A stretch of DNA of 64,000 bases from Lachnospiraceae bacterium (GTDB lineage: Bacteria > Bacillota > Clostridia > Lachnospirales > Lachnospiraceae), in NCBI GenBank assembly GCA_024399135.1, contig JAKSHY010000012.1, positions 1-64,000 on the forward strand. The letters run 5' to 3'. Positions 26,521-34,866 of the stretch are shown here, in pieces. Each line of letters opens with the position of its first letter. The first letter of the stretch is position 1. The notes under the pieces are model-generated. The model was not told where the DNA came from and did no database searches. It was given only the letters and a program-made list of their open reading frames with translations. A program made the position numbers and the translations under genes.

Positions 26521-26552
26521 AACGAGCTGTACGTTAAAAACGCCAGCCCGTT
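26521..26552 (-). terminator. terminator of Rpn remnant (copy 2)
   Basis: Same hairpin as at 22634-22665 with one base changed in the loop-side arm (GCGTT to ACGTT), and with T residues on the minus strand. Confidence 0.75.
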
Positions 26553-26581
26553 AATACTAATCCCTAATTTTTGTTCAACCA

Positions 26582-26950
26582 CTAATTCTTCACTAATTCA
26601 TTCTGATATTTCGCTACAACTTCATCAAATTCAGCTTCTGAATAATTAAGTTTTTTCATTGCAGCCTGCTTTGTAATATCTGATGAAAGATAAAATTCAA
26701 CAGTAGTCCTTTCGGCCCCTGTATCATACCCTGTATCATACCCATCCATATACACATCATTATCATGTACAAACGTACGCATATATTCTTCCCTCCAAAT
26801 TTCTTTGGTACGCGCTTCCGTCACCTGACTATCGATATACTCTGTATCTTCATCACTAGTCTCGCCACTCTCGATATATTTTAGCATATTCTGGGTTCTT
26901 TTTGGAAGAACGCTTAAGTCTGCTGTAGTATTAAAAAATATCTTATTCAC
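26582..26950 (-). pseudogene. C-terminal remnant of an Rpn-family nuclease (copy 2)
   Basis: A 122-codon piece, 34 residues longer at its N-terminus than the copy at 22670, beginning NKIFFNTTADLSVLPKRT. It shares TEARTKEIWREEYMRTFVHD and the final helix, but has a shorter YDTG repeat and a different linker (EFYLSSDITKQAAMKKL). Like copy 1 it lacks the PD-(D/E)XK core. About 100 bases upstream (26951-27050) is a further unplaced open stretch. Confidence 0.75.
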
Positions 26951-27050
26951 TCCATCATCAAAGGTCGATATAATCCGAATTTTCCTTTATAAGCTTCTGC
27001 TATACGTTCCTCAATTTTTGCCGACTTAAGCACCATATCGTCATTACCAA

Positions 27051-27689
27051 TTATGCATTATCTTTACTGATGAACAACATACACTCTACTATTTCTTCAT
27101 CAGATATTCCCTTATTTCTCATCCAAGTTATAAGATTCCCCAATAAGGATGATGGTATTTCTTCGTTCTCTTCATCTTTTTCGCTCGTAATGAAATCTTC
27201 TATAAGAACAGAAATCTTGTCTGCCGTCTGTTTCCTAATCTCTTGATTTTCTTCATCAATCATTGATTTTGCTAGCAAAGCAATCGATCTTAAAAAGATC
27301 TTATCATCAATTTCCAAGCCATCCCTCTGCTTGATTATGATATCTTTAATGAACTTTGTATTCTCATAAATTTCACTAAGCATTGCACACATATGCTTAT
27401 TCGCATAAAACAAATCAAGCATATCGAATATCTTTTTAGAAGACTCATTATCCTCTCCGGCTCTATACTGAACAACAGGAGTTTCATCAAGAACTCTTGT
27501 GATATCTCCTACTGTAACACCAAGAACCTCTGCAACTTTAGAAAGGATATCCAGTGTAACACTATTAGTTCCACTCTCAATTCTTGCATATTTCTGTCTG
27601 CTGATGCCAATCTGATCAGCAACCTGCTCCTGAGTGAAATTATTCGCGCTTCTTAATGCCTTAATACGGCTTCCTAATAATTCATTCAT
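27051..27689 (-). CDS. XRE-family regulator with C-terminal helical domain
   Basis: ATG at 27689 is chosen because GGAGGG lies just before it; the 81 bases of open frame upstream are probably untranslated. The 212-residue product has a helix-turn-helix at residues 5-60 (IKALRSANNFTQEQVADQIG, then YARIESGTNSVTLDILSKVAEVLG), as in SinR and phage repressors. The remaining 140 residues form an acidic helical region. There is no peptidase motif. Its neighbours are broken mobile genes, so it may be a surviving element regulator. Confidence 0.85.
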   Translation of the reverse strand: MNELLGSRIKALRSANNFTQEQVADQIGISRQKYARIESGTNSVTLDILSKVAEVLGVTVGDITRVLDETPVVQYRAGEDNESSKKIFDMLDLFYANKHMCAMLSEIYENTKFIKDIIIKQRDGLEIDDKIFLRSIALLAKSMIDEENQEIRKQTADKISVLIEDFITSEKDEENEEIPSSLLGNLITWMRNKGISDEEIVECMLFISKDNA

Positions 27690-27794
27690 GATTATCCCTC
27701 CATTTCTATGTACTAATATTTTATCACGGATTTGAGAAAAGCCAATCAAAATGTTATGATATTGTAACATTCAACCCATCACATGTTACAAATC

Positions 27795-28472
27795 TCACCC
27801 AACAAACTGTGGCATATCATGATTCACTTCAGCCCTATAGTAACTGCTTATGGTACTTCCTGCATTGAACAAGCTGGCAAGCAAATAACTCTTAATATTT
27901 CGCACCTTAGTAGTATTCTTCCGAAGGCAATTAATTACATACTCCACATGAGAATAGTTAAGCTTCAGGAATTTGCTTCTCACAAGATTCTTTGGATAAA
28001 CATCTCCTGCGATGGTGATTTCCTCATTCTTGGATAAAACTGTCTCCAGAATCAGCTCATAGATTCCCTCTACCATCTCTTGATCATAAGGATGAGCAAG
28101 AAGGAGGCTATCGTAATCGATATTCTCCTTGATGATTTCGCTATAACCTTTCATCTCATCGATCCCATCTTCTGGTATAAGATTGATTGATAAGATAGGA
28201 TTAGTTTTACTCATATTAGTCTTATTAATATTATTCTTATTAGGGTTCAGATTCTGAACACGGTCGTGTTCGTTTTTCGGACACGCATGAGTTCGATTAT
28301 TAAACACGTAAGGCTCTTCCGAGTTCGTTTTCTGAACACGAGGAGCAGAGTTATCCACAGTTGCAGCGTCATCTTCCACAGATGGAGCTCCAGTTCTTTC
28401 CTCATCAGAAACTTCGCACACTTTCTCGTCTGCGGTCTTGTCTTCACATATAAAGTTCATCACATAGAACAC
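27795..28472 (-). pseudogene. RepA C-terminal part (DUF6017)
   Basis: The 225 codons contain an acidic, asparagine-rich linker and then the C-terminal domain of plasmid/ICE replication initiators: IIKENIDYDSLL, MVEGIYELILETVLS, then SKFLKLNYSHVEYVINCL and SYLLASLFNAGSTI. The matching N-terminal replication domain is missing. In the frame used, the ATG at 28472 lies within the N-terminal piece described next. Together they are one repA gene with an internal deletion. Confidence 0.75.
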
Positions 28473-28554
28473 GCTTGCCTTTCATGAAAGCCTTCGGAAT
28501 ATAGAGATAATCATATTGTTCTGACTGTTTCCCATAAATATAATTGAACTTCAT
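28444..28554 (-). pseudogene. RepA N-terminal piece
   Basis: After a GGAGGAG site, ATG at 28554 starts FNYIYGKQSEQYDYLYIPKA, the conserved beginning of RepA initiators in Lachnospiraceae elements. It runs for 36 codons and then reaches TGA, out of frame with the DUF6017 part, which it overlaps by 29 bases. The DNA-binding winged-helix core between the two parts is lost. Confidence 0.7.
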
Positions 28555-28557
28555 TCT

Positions 28558-28776
28558 CTACTCCTCCCTAAACGCTTCCAGATATTCATCAATCATCTTG
28601 GTATCGATTAATACAATTCTTCTCACATGGATAATGGCATGTGCCTCAACTGCCATCATGCGGAATGTATTAGGGCTAACGGAGTAACGTTTAGCACCTT
28701 CATTGATGCGAACATATCTCTTCTCACCTATTATTTCCGGCTTAATGTTTTCTGGTAACTTTTCATTTTTTGACAT
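28558..28776 (-). CDS. DUF6462 small DNA-binding (excisionase-like) protein
   Basis: ATG at 28776 gives a 72-residue protein; an upstream GTG-type start at 28827 would add 17 unlikely residues. The sequence KRYVRINEGAKRYSVSPNTF and a LIDTKMIDEYL strand fit the MerR-like winged helix of excisionases and DUF6462 proteins. In this group of mobile elements it sits beside repA and the integrase, and here it lies four bases before the RepA piece. A palindrome with arms TTTACGAC/GTCGTAAA lies about 90 bases upstream. Confidence 0.7.
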   Translation of the reverse strand: MSKNEKLPENIKPEIIGEKRYVRINEGAKRYSVSPNTFRMMAVEAHAIIHVRRIVLIDTKMIDEYLEAFREE

Positions 28777-28864
28777 AAAAAAACCATCCTTTCCTTCGTT
28801 TGAAGTACTTAGATGGTTTAAGACCAAAAGGCTACGATGTAGTAAAAATAGCTTTGACTACAAT

Positions 28865-28887
28865 TTTACGACGGTCACTGTCGTAAA
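28865..28887. promoter_or_regulatory. palindrome TTTACGAC-N7-GTCGTAAA
   Basis: An exact 8-bp inverted repeat about 90 bases upstream of the DUF6462 gene start. Its half-site resembles CTTACGAC at 37990, which also forms an inverted repeat. The remaining gap, 28888-29310, has no recognisable gene. Confidence 0.5.
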
Positions 28888-29310
28888 GAATTTCTCGCTT
28901 TTTGATTGATTTTTAATTGATTGGAACTGACTTCATCGAATGAAAAATCAGTTGCATTATTGTCCACTGAAGTCCAAATAGCTTTATTTAGGCCATTTGT
29001 GAATCGTCGTATTTTTGAATCATTTCCGTGTGATTTGGACTGATTTTCAGTCTATTTATCGAGTGATTTCATCGTTGGGACCGACTAAGCAATTTTTTAC
29101 ATCCCGCTTCGTCTTGCGTTCGTAGTCTCCGTCTTACGTCATTTTCGACTCTTTCAAGTTTTACATCCTGTTCCGTCTAATGAGAGGAACGTGTGGTAAT
29201 GCGTGTGTCAAACCGCCTTCGGATGGACTTCTAAGAACGTAGGACGTATTGTTGTTTCCGGCCAAAAAACTGTTGTTAAAATACTGCCTTTTACAGGCAT
29301 CTTACTACGT

Positions 29311-29418
29311 CTAAATAACAAAGATTTCGCCCTCGATATTCTTAATAACTTCCTTCTTCTTATCCTCGGTACAGTCCGCGTAGATATCCATCGTTGTCTG
29401 AATATCCTTGTGTCCCAT
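29311..29418 (-). pseudogene. tyrosine integrase C-terminal remnant
   Basis: The minus frame reads MGHKDIQTTMDIYADCTEDK and ends in GEIFVI and TAG. This is the last part of phage/ICE tyrosine recombinases: the second conserved histidine (GHKD) and the catalytic tyrosine (IYAD). The preceding catalytic arginine and histidine boxes are absent; the sequence on the 5' side, containing KKITEIAEAED, is in another frame and looks like a further piece of the same gene. The fragment cannot be active. Confidence 0.75.
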
Positions 29419-29463
29419 GCCTTATCTTCGGCTTCCGCAATCTCCGTAATCTTCTTCTCTTTA

Positions 29464-30066
29464 TTAATGAAACTGTAGGTAACATTGAATTCTTTGCTCA
29501 ATAGTCTTTTCTATTATTTCAGATGAAACAACAACAGATCTTTCTATTATAATTGTATCTACATCTTTAACGAATCCATCTACAAAATCACGATCTATTT
29601 GATCTATAAATGTTTTACCATCCTTATTGCTAATGCAACAACAAGAATATTGAAGAAACCCTGCAACTGTTCCCACAAATTCATAATTATTCTTTATTCT
29701 GAGTTCAGTTTTTGTTATTGTTCCAACATTCGTTTCTTCCTTAATATCGGCATCTAAAAGAATTATCTGCCGAGAAGCTAATATAACTAACTGATATCTA
29801 TTCTCGTCAATGAGAGGAAGGACATACGAACTAAAGCCCGCTTTAACATTTTCAATCGTCATCTCTCTAGCCGGCTTAACAGTATAATCTGGCGATAACC
29901 CTTCAACGCAATTAAACAATCTGCTTATTTTTGTCGTTCCAACGGTCTCACCATATACTTTATCGAATACTTTTAATAATCCTTCGCCAAGTTCATGTTG
30001 TGTTACCCCAATCTTGCAACAATAATGAAGTATTCTTGCCAAAGCGCCAAAACAAAATTTTTCCAA
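29464..30066 (-). CDS. hypothetical protein of unknown family
   Basis: The frame starts with TTG codons; the TTG at 30066 is preferred because GGAGGA precedes it, giving about 200 residues (an earlier TTG at 30120 adds 18). It has GTTKISRLFNCVEGLS and REMTIENVKAGFSSYVLPLID, with alternating beta-strand and helix character, and no membrane segment. It follows the CxxC-protein gene at 30123 on the same strand. Its tail runs into the integrase remnant region, so the last residues may be altered. Confidence 0.5.
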   Translation of the reverse strand: MEKFCFGALARILHYCCKIGVTQHELGEGLLKVFDKVYGETVGTTKISRLFNCVEGLSPDYTVKPAREMTIENVKAGFSSYVLPLIDENRYQLVILASRQIILLDADIKEETNVGTITKTELRIKNNYEFVGTVAGFLQYSCCCISNKDGKTFIDQIDRDFVDGFVKDVDTIIIERSVVVSSEIIEKTIEQRIQCYLQFH

Positions 30067-30122
30067 CTCAAATCTTCCTCCGCATATGTCTTCACACCTT
30101 CTATATCCTCGCCACAGCAAGC

Positions 30123-30659
30123 CTATCTATCATACCCATTTACAAAAGCGTTATACTCGCGTTCATCTTGTGTCGTATGATATTCCTCGAATATATTAAA
30201 TGCTACCCTTTCAGCCAGCATAAAGTCTCTTATTTTTTCCCCATCTGCATCCCAAAAGTTTTTTCCGGCGAAAAAAATACCATATGTTCCATATCTGCTT
30301 TTCACTATGGTAATGTATTCACCCTTATATTTTTTTGAATATGTTCCCTTTGATGAATTATAGCGCCATTCAATCTTATTAAAGTTAGTCCGTCTCGAGG
30401 CTCTATTTCTCAGTTCTCTTTCTGCTCTTCGAGGATTTACGTAATCATCTGTCATTTTTTCAGCACAAACACATCCCACATGTAAATCTTCTGGATACTC
30501 TTGATGTCGCATAATATGCACGTATCGGATTCTTTCGTTACCGCACATCTCACATTGCTCATATTCAACATCCTCATCGTTAAAGCAATCCGCTAAATCA
30601 ACAACATCAATACACACCCAACCCTTATGCGGAACACCAGATTTATTCCATTCTGCCAT
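30123..30659 (-). CDS. zinc-ribbon-like hypothetical protein
   Basis: ATG at 30659 follows GGAGG by five bases and is preferred to two earlier codons. The 178-residue product has a probable zinc site, CEMCGNERIRYVHIMRH and then DLHVGCVCAEKM, that is two cysteine pairs with histidines between. A basic helix RRAERELRNRASRR and a beta-rich C-terminal region follow (YITIVKSRYGTYGIFF). A nucleic-acid role is plausible. Likely cotranscribed with the gene at 29464. Confidence 0.6.
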   Translation of the reverse strand: MAEWNKSGVPHKGWVCIDVVDLADCFNDEDVEYEQCEMCGNERIRYVHIMRHQEYPEDLHVGCVCAEKMTDDYVNPRRAERELRNRASRRTNFNKIEWRYNSSKGTYSKKYKGEYITIVKSRYGTYGIFFAGKNFWDADGEKIRDFMLAERVAFNIFEEYHTTQDEREYNAFVNGYDR

Positions 30660-30946
30660 ATAGTCCTCCATCACATAGATTCAAAATCAATTCTTTGATT
30701 TTGCAGCCAGTTTAAGCGTTTGATGAAATATTTTTTCGTTCGGAATTTCGAATCGAGAAACTCAGATGCATCCCTGGTTCAATGTCGCTACCACTTATAT
30801 TTTTGACAAACCCCATTCCTTTGTGCATTACAAATATAACACGGTTAAAAACAGGAAAAAATACTATAAAGGTACTCCTTTCGTACTAAAAAGGTACTAT
30901 TTAAGTCCTATTAATAAATCTTTGTACTTAGCAGCAAGTGTAGCTG

Positions 30947-31219
30947 TCATATCAATCCACTCATTCGGATTGCCTCTTGTACTATCTCCTTATTACTTCT
31001 AATCTGCGTACTATTACCTTTCATTGCGTCTTCAATATTCTTGCTTGAAAATCCACCTACTTCTAGTTGCTTAATAAATGCATTAGCAAGTTGAGGCGTA
31101 TTCATATTACTTATTCCATTATTCTTTTTTTCATACTCCGCGATTTCCGCAAGTGCATTTTGAATTAACTCCTTATCTGAAAATAACGCTTTAGACTGTA
31201 TGGTTATCCATTCATCCAC
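30947..31219 (-). CDS. small helical hypothetical protein (90 aa)
   Basis: Encodes 90 residues with predicted helices (LIQNALAEIAEYEKKN, PQLANAFIKQLEVGG) and no recognisable domain. It is the last gene in the strand run below the HNH gene, 126 bases away. It may be a fragment; the start is an ATG at 31219 without a strong ribosome site. The gap 30675-30946 shows nothing. Confidence 0.4.
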   Translation of the reverse strand: MDEWITIQSKALFSDKELIQNALAEIAEYEKKNNGISNMNTPQLANAFIKQLEVGGFSSKNIEDAMKGNSTQIRSNKEIVQEAIRMSGLI

Positions 31220-31345
31220 GACTTATTGATATATTTTCTTATTTACCTTGCTAATCCCCCTCATGTTAAATATCCACTACTAAAAATTATGTCCAACAGC
31301 ATTATTAAAGAGCAATTATTTATACTATATTTTCAAAAATATCAT

Positions 31346-31951
31346 TTAAATACTTTCATTTGCTTCCTTTAAGCTTTCAATGAAACTATCAAATTGTCTA
31401 TGTAATCTCCAATACTGTTTTAATCCATCTACAGTTTCCTCTTTTTCTAATATACTATCTATTTCATTTATTTCTTTTGATATGACTGATAATTTCCACC
31501 ATACCTCTGTTAATCGATTAGAAAAATTAAAAATTTTGTACATATAATTTCCCACTTGGGTTTTAGGCACAATTCTACCAGTTTCATCTCTCCTCATATG
31601 TTCATCAAATTCATCTGTTGCCGGATCAATAAATCCCACCTTATCATCATGTATCTTATCAACATTATCAAATGGCCAATTATTCCACTTATTTCTGTTG
31701 CAAACACGACATGAATAAACTAGATTATTATAATCGGTCAACAAATCCAATCTTCCAACCTTTTTTGCAATATCTTCTGGAATTAGATGATCCTTCTGGT
31801 ACGGGCATTTAATTATATTAAAATCTTTCCCACAATATCCACACATATTTCCAAAATCTTCTTTGAGTATCTTTGTATATTTCTGTATATCGTTTTCTTT
31901 ACGATAATTCGTTCTTCTTCTTATTACTTTATCACCATGTACTCTAAACAC
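31346..31951 (-). CDS. HNH endonuclease of the GHKL-linked system
   Basis: A 201-residue protein with a zinc-bound HNH nuclease: CGYCGK and CRVCNRNK form the metal knuckles. The catalytic histidine is in YQKDHLIPED, and the conserved asparagine is in DYNNLVYSC. A C-terminal helical region follows. It starts four bases after the receiver gene. Its place at the end of a methyltransferase operon suggests that it is the DNA-cutting subunit of a restriction system. Confidence 0.85.
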   Translation of the reverse strand: MFRVHGDKVIRRRTNYRKENDIQKYTKILKEDFGNMCGYCGKDFNIIKCPYQKDHLIPEDIAKKVGRLDLLTDYNNLVYSCRVCNRNKWNNWPFDNVDKIHDDKVGFIDPATDEFDEHMRRDETGRIVPKTQVGNYMYKIFNFSNRLTEVWWKLSVISKEINEIDSILEKEETVDGLKQYWRLHRQFDSFIESLKEANESI

Positions 31952-31955
31952 TGTT

Positions 31956-32597
31956 TTACTCCTTTCGTAAACACTGCTTAAACTCTTTTAATGTCGCTAA
32001 CATATCCTCTAAAGTCTCCTGAGTACTGTTTCGAACTAAAATATCAGGCATTTTATCTACATAATCATATGATGACAAAACTTTATACAGATAAATAAAC
32101 CTATCCTCTTCACTTGCTGAAATTTGCCTTTCTTTTTTCTTTTCAACCAACTTCTCATATTCCAACTTTGTCACCTCTAATCTTTTCCGAAAACACTCGA
32201 CACAGTTCTTTATTTTATTAACAAAACTGCAAAACTCTTGCGAATCATCCTCTTCCGCAAATATAGCCTTATCTTGTACGAAAACTTTTTGCACAATCTT
32301 TTCGTTTATACCCTGTTCTGTATAGTTAGTTAGCAAAAAACATGTAAAATCTGGTAAAATCTCATTAATATCTTTAATAATTTGCGTACCATACACTTTA
32401 GATTCTAACGTCATTAAATCATAGTCTACCAGTAAACATTCTAATGAATCAGAAATAATGGCATCTGTTAACATAGTAATGTTTGTCACATCATCAATAT
32501 TCTTTAACGCAACTATTTCTATATCATATTTCTTCAAACTACGAATTGCACTTTTTAAGATATCATATTCATCATCCAAATAACCAATTCTCATCAT
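31956..32597 (-). CDS. receiver-domain protein
   Basis: A 213-residue protein with a two-component receiver in residues 1-125. The acidic pocket is LDDE at the start, the phospho-accepting aspartate is in LLVDYDLM (about residue 60), and the switch Thr and conserved Lys are in FLLTNYT and VQDKAIF. The C-terminal half is a charged helical segment without a DNA-binding domain, so its output is probably protein contact. Its gene begins one base after the GHKL/kinase gene. It should accept phosphate from that protein and control the HNH nuclease. Confidence 0.8.
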   Translation of the reverse strand: MMRIGYLDDEYDILKSAIRSLKKYDIEIVALKNIDDVTNITMLTDAIISDSLECLLVDYDLMTLESKVYGTQIIKDINEILPDFTCFLLTNYTEQGINEKIVQKVFVQDKAIFAEEDDSQEFCSFVNKIKNCVECFRKRLEVTKLEYEKLVEKKKERQISASEEDRFIYLYKVLSSYDYVDKMPDILVRNSTQETLEDMLATLKEFKQCLRKE

Positions 32598-34865
32598 TTA
32601 ATTCTCCCTTCCTTCAAAAAATAAATCCATAAAAAAGCCATTCTCTTTTTCAATGTTTTTCCTTAAATCTATATACCCTTTATAATTCTGAATTATGCTG
32701 TCAACAATCCAAAGTCCCATTCCTGTTCCTACTACTTCACCATTTGCATTTCTTCTATCAGTAACACCATGCTTAAGAATTTTTTGTGGTTCCCTTTTAA
32801 AAGCCTCACACAATCCCGGACCATTATCACTATATCTTATATAAAACTTGTCATCCTTCCTACCTATCTCTATTTTTATCGTAGGTTTTTCAACTTTATG
32901 ATTCTTAAATATTGTACTGCTATTTGTTACTAAATTACTTATAATTGTCTCAAAGTCAAACGGGAAACAACGTATATCTATTTCCTCGTTCTCGATATAT
33001 ACATAATCTATTTTATTATTTTGAACACTTTTCCATTTACTAATGCTATTTTGTATTATATTTCCTATATTTTCTTTCTTTCTTTTTCTCTTGTCCATTT
33101 CAACAGCATCTATTGTCACTTTAAACCATGAATTGAATTTCTCTTTCAAAACTCTTAACTTTTTTAACTCTTCTTTTGCAGAGATGACATCATTATCCTC
33201 TTCAAGACATGCATAAGCCTCTTTTACACCAATATTTAATTGCGTTGTTAATGCCTTTATTTCATGAATATAAGTATTTACAACTATTCCAGTTGTAGCC
33301 AAGGTTCTCAAAAGTCCCATTTCATCTTGTAAATCTTGGATACGCTCTTCTTGATAACTTATTGCTTTATGAAAATTTTCATAACTCTGCTTTTTTTCAT
33401 TATCAGCCTCATTATCGTTATTATTACGTTCTTTTTCATCCTCTTCTTTTTTATATTTATATAATTCTTCTTTTGCAATCTTTAACGCCTGTTCGCCTTT
33501 TGCTGTACTTTTATATAGTTGGTCTAATTTTCTTATTACATACTGTCTATCTTCCTCCATTTTTTCAATGAAATTCACAACTAATTCTCTAAATAATTTA
33601 AACTCTTTTGTTTCTACAATACCTTCTCTACTCGATTTATCTGGCAAATTATCATTCAATCTAGATATTTTTATTTGTCCACATATTTGATTTGCTTGCA
33701 CTCGCCAACTACCCGATTTACGTGACACTGCTGCTGGCGATTCAGCCTTCCTTGTTGATAAATCCAACCAATCGTACCCTGTGGTTCCATATATTCCATA
33801 TGGACGAACTAAAAAATCATCCCTATATATTTTTATTCCACTCAATTCTTTAAAATTTGTACGCTTTGTAACAAAATTTTTATAATAATATTTTTCTTGG
33901 TTATCTGATTGTAATACCAACTTATAAAAATAAATATCTCCCGAAAAAGGCCCAATATTTATTTTCTTCTCAACACCAGGAAGGAAATCATAAATACTGC
34001 CCTCTTTTATTATTAACTTGTCATTAAAAAATTCCCTATCTTCATCTGAAAAATCTGCTTTTTTAATGATATTTTCAAACTGTGCGCCAAAAAAGAATTC
34101 ATTTCTATGAATCTGAATAGTGCACTCACCAAAGTCATCAACTTCAAAATGTAATTTGTAATCATATTCATTTAGTAAATCCGGCAAAATTTGGGCATCT
34201 TTTGTCTTTGTATCTTGTAAAAAAAAGAATAATTCAAAAACATTATTTTCCATAGGCGGAAGCAACTTTTGTAGGCTACTTTTTATTCTTTCGATTACTA
34301 CTTCATTCCACTGATCTCTAAGATTTTCTAATACAAAACAAGTACCAGTTCCTGTAAAATCACTTTTTAGCATCCTACATAAAAATTCATTACCTAAGTC
34401 ACTCAAAAACTCTGGGATATTCTCCGAAATGTCATTTAACTCAGCATATGTGTCTGTTATCATTTCTGATGAATCAAAGTTCTCCCAATTAACCAACCAT
34501 TCAAATCTTTCATCTTTACTCACAGTTAGCATTGCACATTTCTCAGATATACGATCTAAAGCAAATCTTCCAATACCCTTCTCACCTGTATTTACTCGCC
34601 CTGACTTTGTGAACACACTTTCTTTTTTAGTCGAATTACCGATTGTCATCCAATTATTTATAATGACATCTTTATTCATTCCAATTCCATTATCAATTAT
34701 GAATAATCTGTCTGTTGAACTCTCATAATAAACTACACATTTTTTTGCATCTGCATCATATGTATTTTTTATCAACTCGATTAATGCGCCCTCTAAATTA
34801 GATACATTTTCACGTCCAATAAGCCTAGCAGTTTTTGCACTAACATTAAATGGTATTCTAGCCAT
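32598..34865 (-). CDS. dual GHKL protein: MORC/MutL-type ATPase joined to histidine-kinase core
   Basis: The ATG at 34865 has GGAGGA overlapping the methyltransferase stop. The 755-residue product has two ATP sites. First: GHKL ATPase with ELIKNTYDADA (N34, D37), DNGIG at 58-62 and GEKGIG at 94-99, followed by the long region (to about 430) of MutL/MORC proteins. A coiled coil leads to TYIHEIKALTTQL, a kinase-type H-box (H534). Second: a C-terminal HATPase with SNLVTN (643-648), DNGPG (680-684) and GTGMG (713-717). This combination suggests ATP-gated DNA sensing linked to phosphotransfer. Confidence 0.85.
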   Translation of the reverse strand: MARIPFNVSAKTARLIGRENVSNLEGALIELIKNTYDADAKKCVVYYESSTDRLFIIDNGIGMNKDVIINNWMTIGNSTKKESVFTKSGRVNTGEKGIGRFALDRISEKCAMLTVSKDERFEWLVNWENFDSSEMITDTYAELNDISENIPEFLSDLGNEFLCRMLKSDFTGTGTCFVLENLRDQWNEVVIERIKSSLQKLLPPMENNVFELFFFLQDTKTKDAQILPDLLNEYDYKLHFEVDDFGECTIQIHRNEFFFGAQFENIIKKADFSDEDREFFNDKLIIKEGSIYDFLPGVEKKINIGPFSGDIYFYKLVLQSDNQEKYYYKNFVTKRTNFKELSGIKIYRDDFLVRPYGIYGTTGYDWLDLSTRKAESPAAVSRKSGSWRVQANQICGQIKISRLNDNLPDKSSREGIVETKEFKLFRELVVNFIEKMEEDRQYVIRKLDQLYKSTAKGEQALKIAKEELYKYKKEEDEKERNNNDNEADNEKKQSYENFHKAISYQEERIQDLQDEMGLLRTLATTGIVVNTYIHEIKALTTQLNIGVKEAYACLEEDNDVISAKEELKKLRVLKEKFNSWFKVTIDAVEMDKRKRKKENIGNIIQNSISKWKSVQNNKIDYVYIENEEIDIRCFPFDFETIISNLVTNSSTIFKNHKVEKPTIKIEIGRKDDKFYIRYSDNGPGLCEAFKREPQKILKHGVTDRRNANGEVVGTGMGLWIVDSIIQNYKGYIDLRKNIEKENGFFMDLFFEGREN

Positions 34866-34866
34866 A

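Noticed and set aside
29203-29501. Opposite-strand and alternative-frame open reading frames over the integrase remnant
   Set aside because: The conserved residues (GHKD, IYAD) are in another minus frame; these other frames only overlap it.
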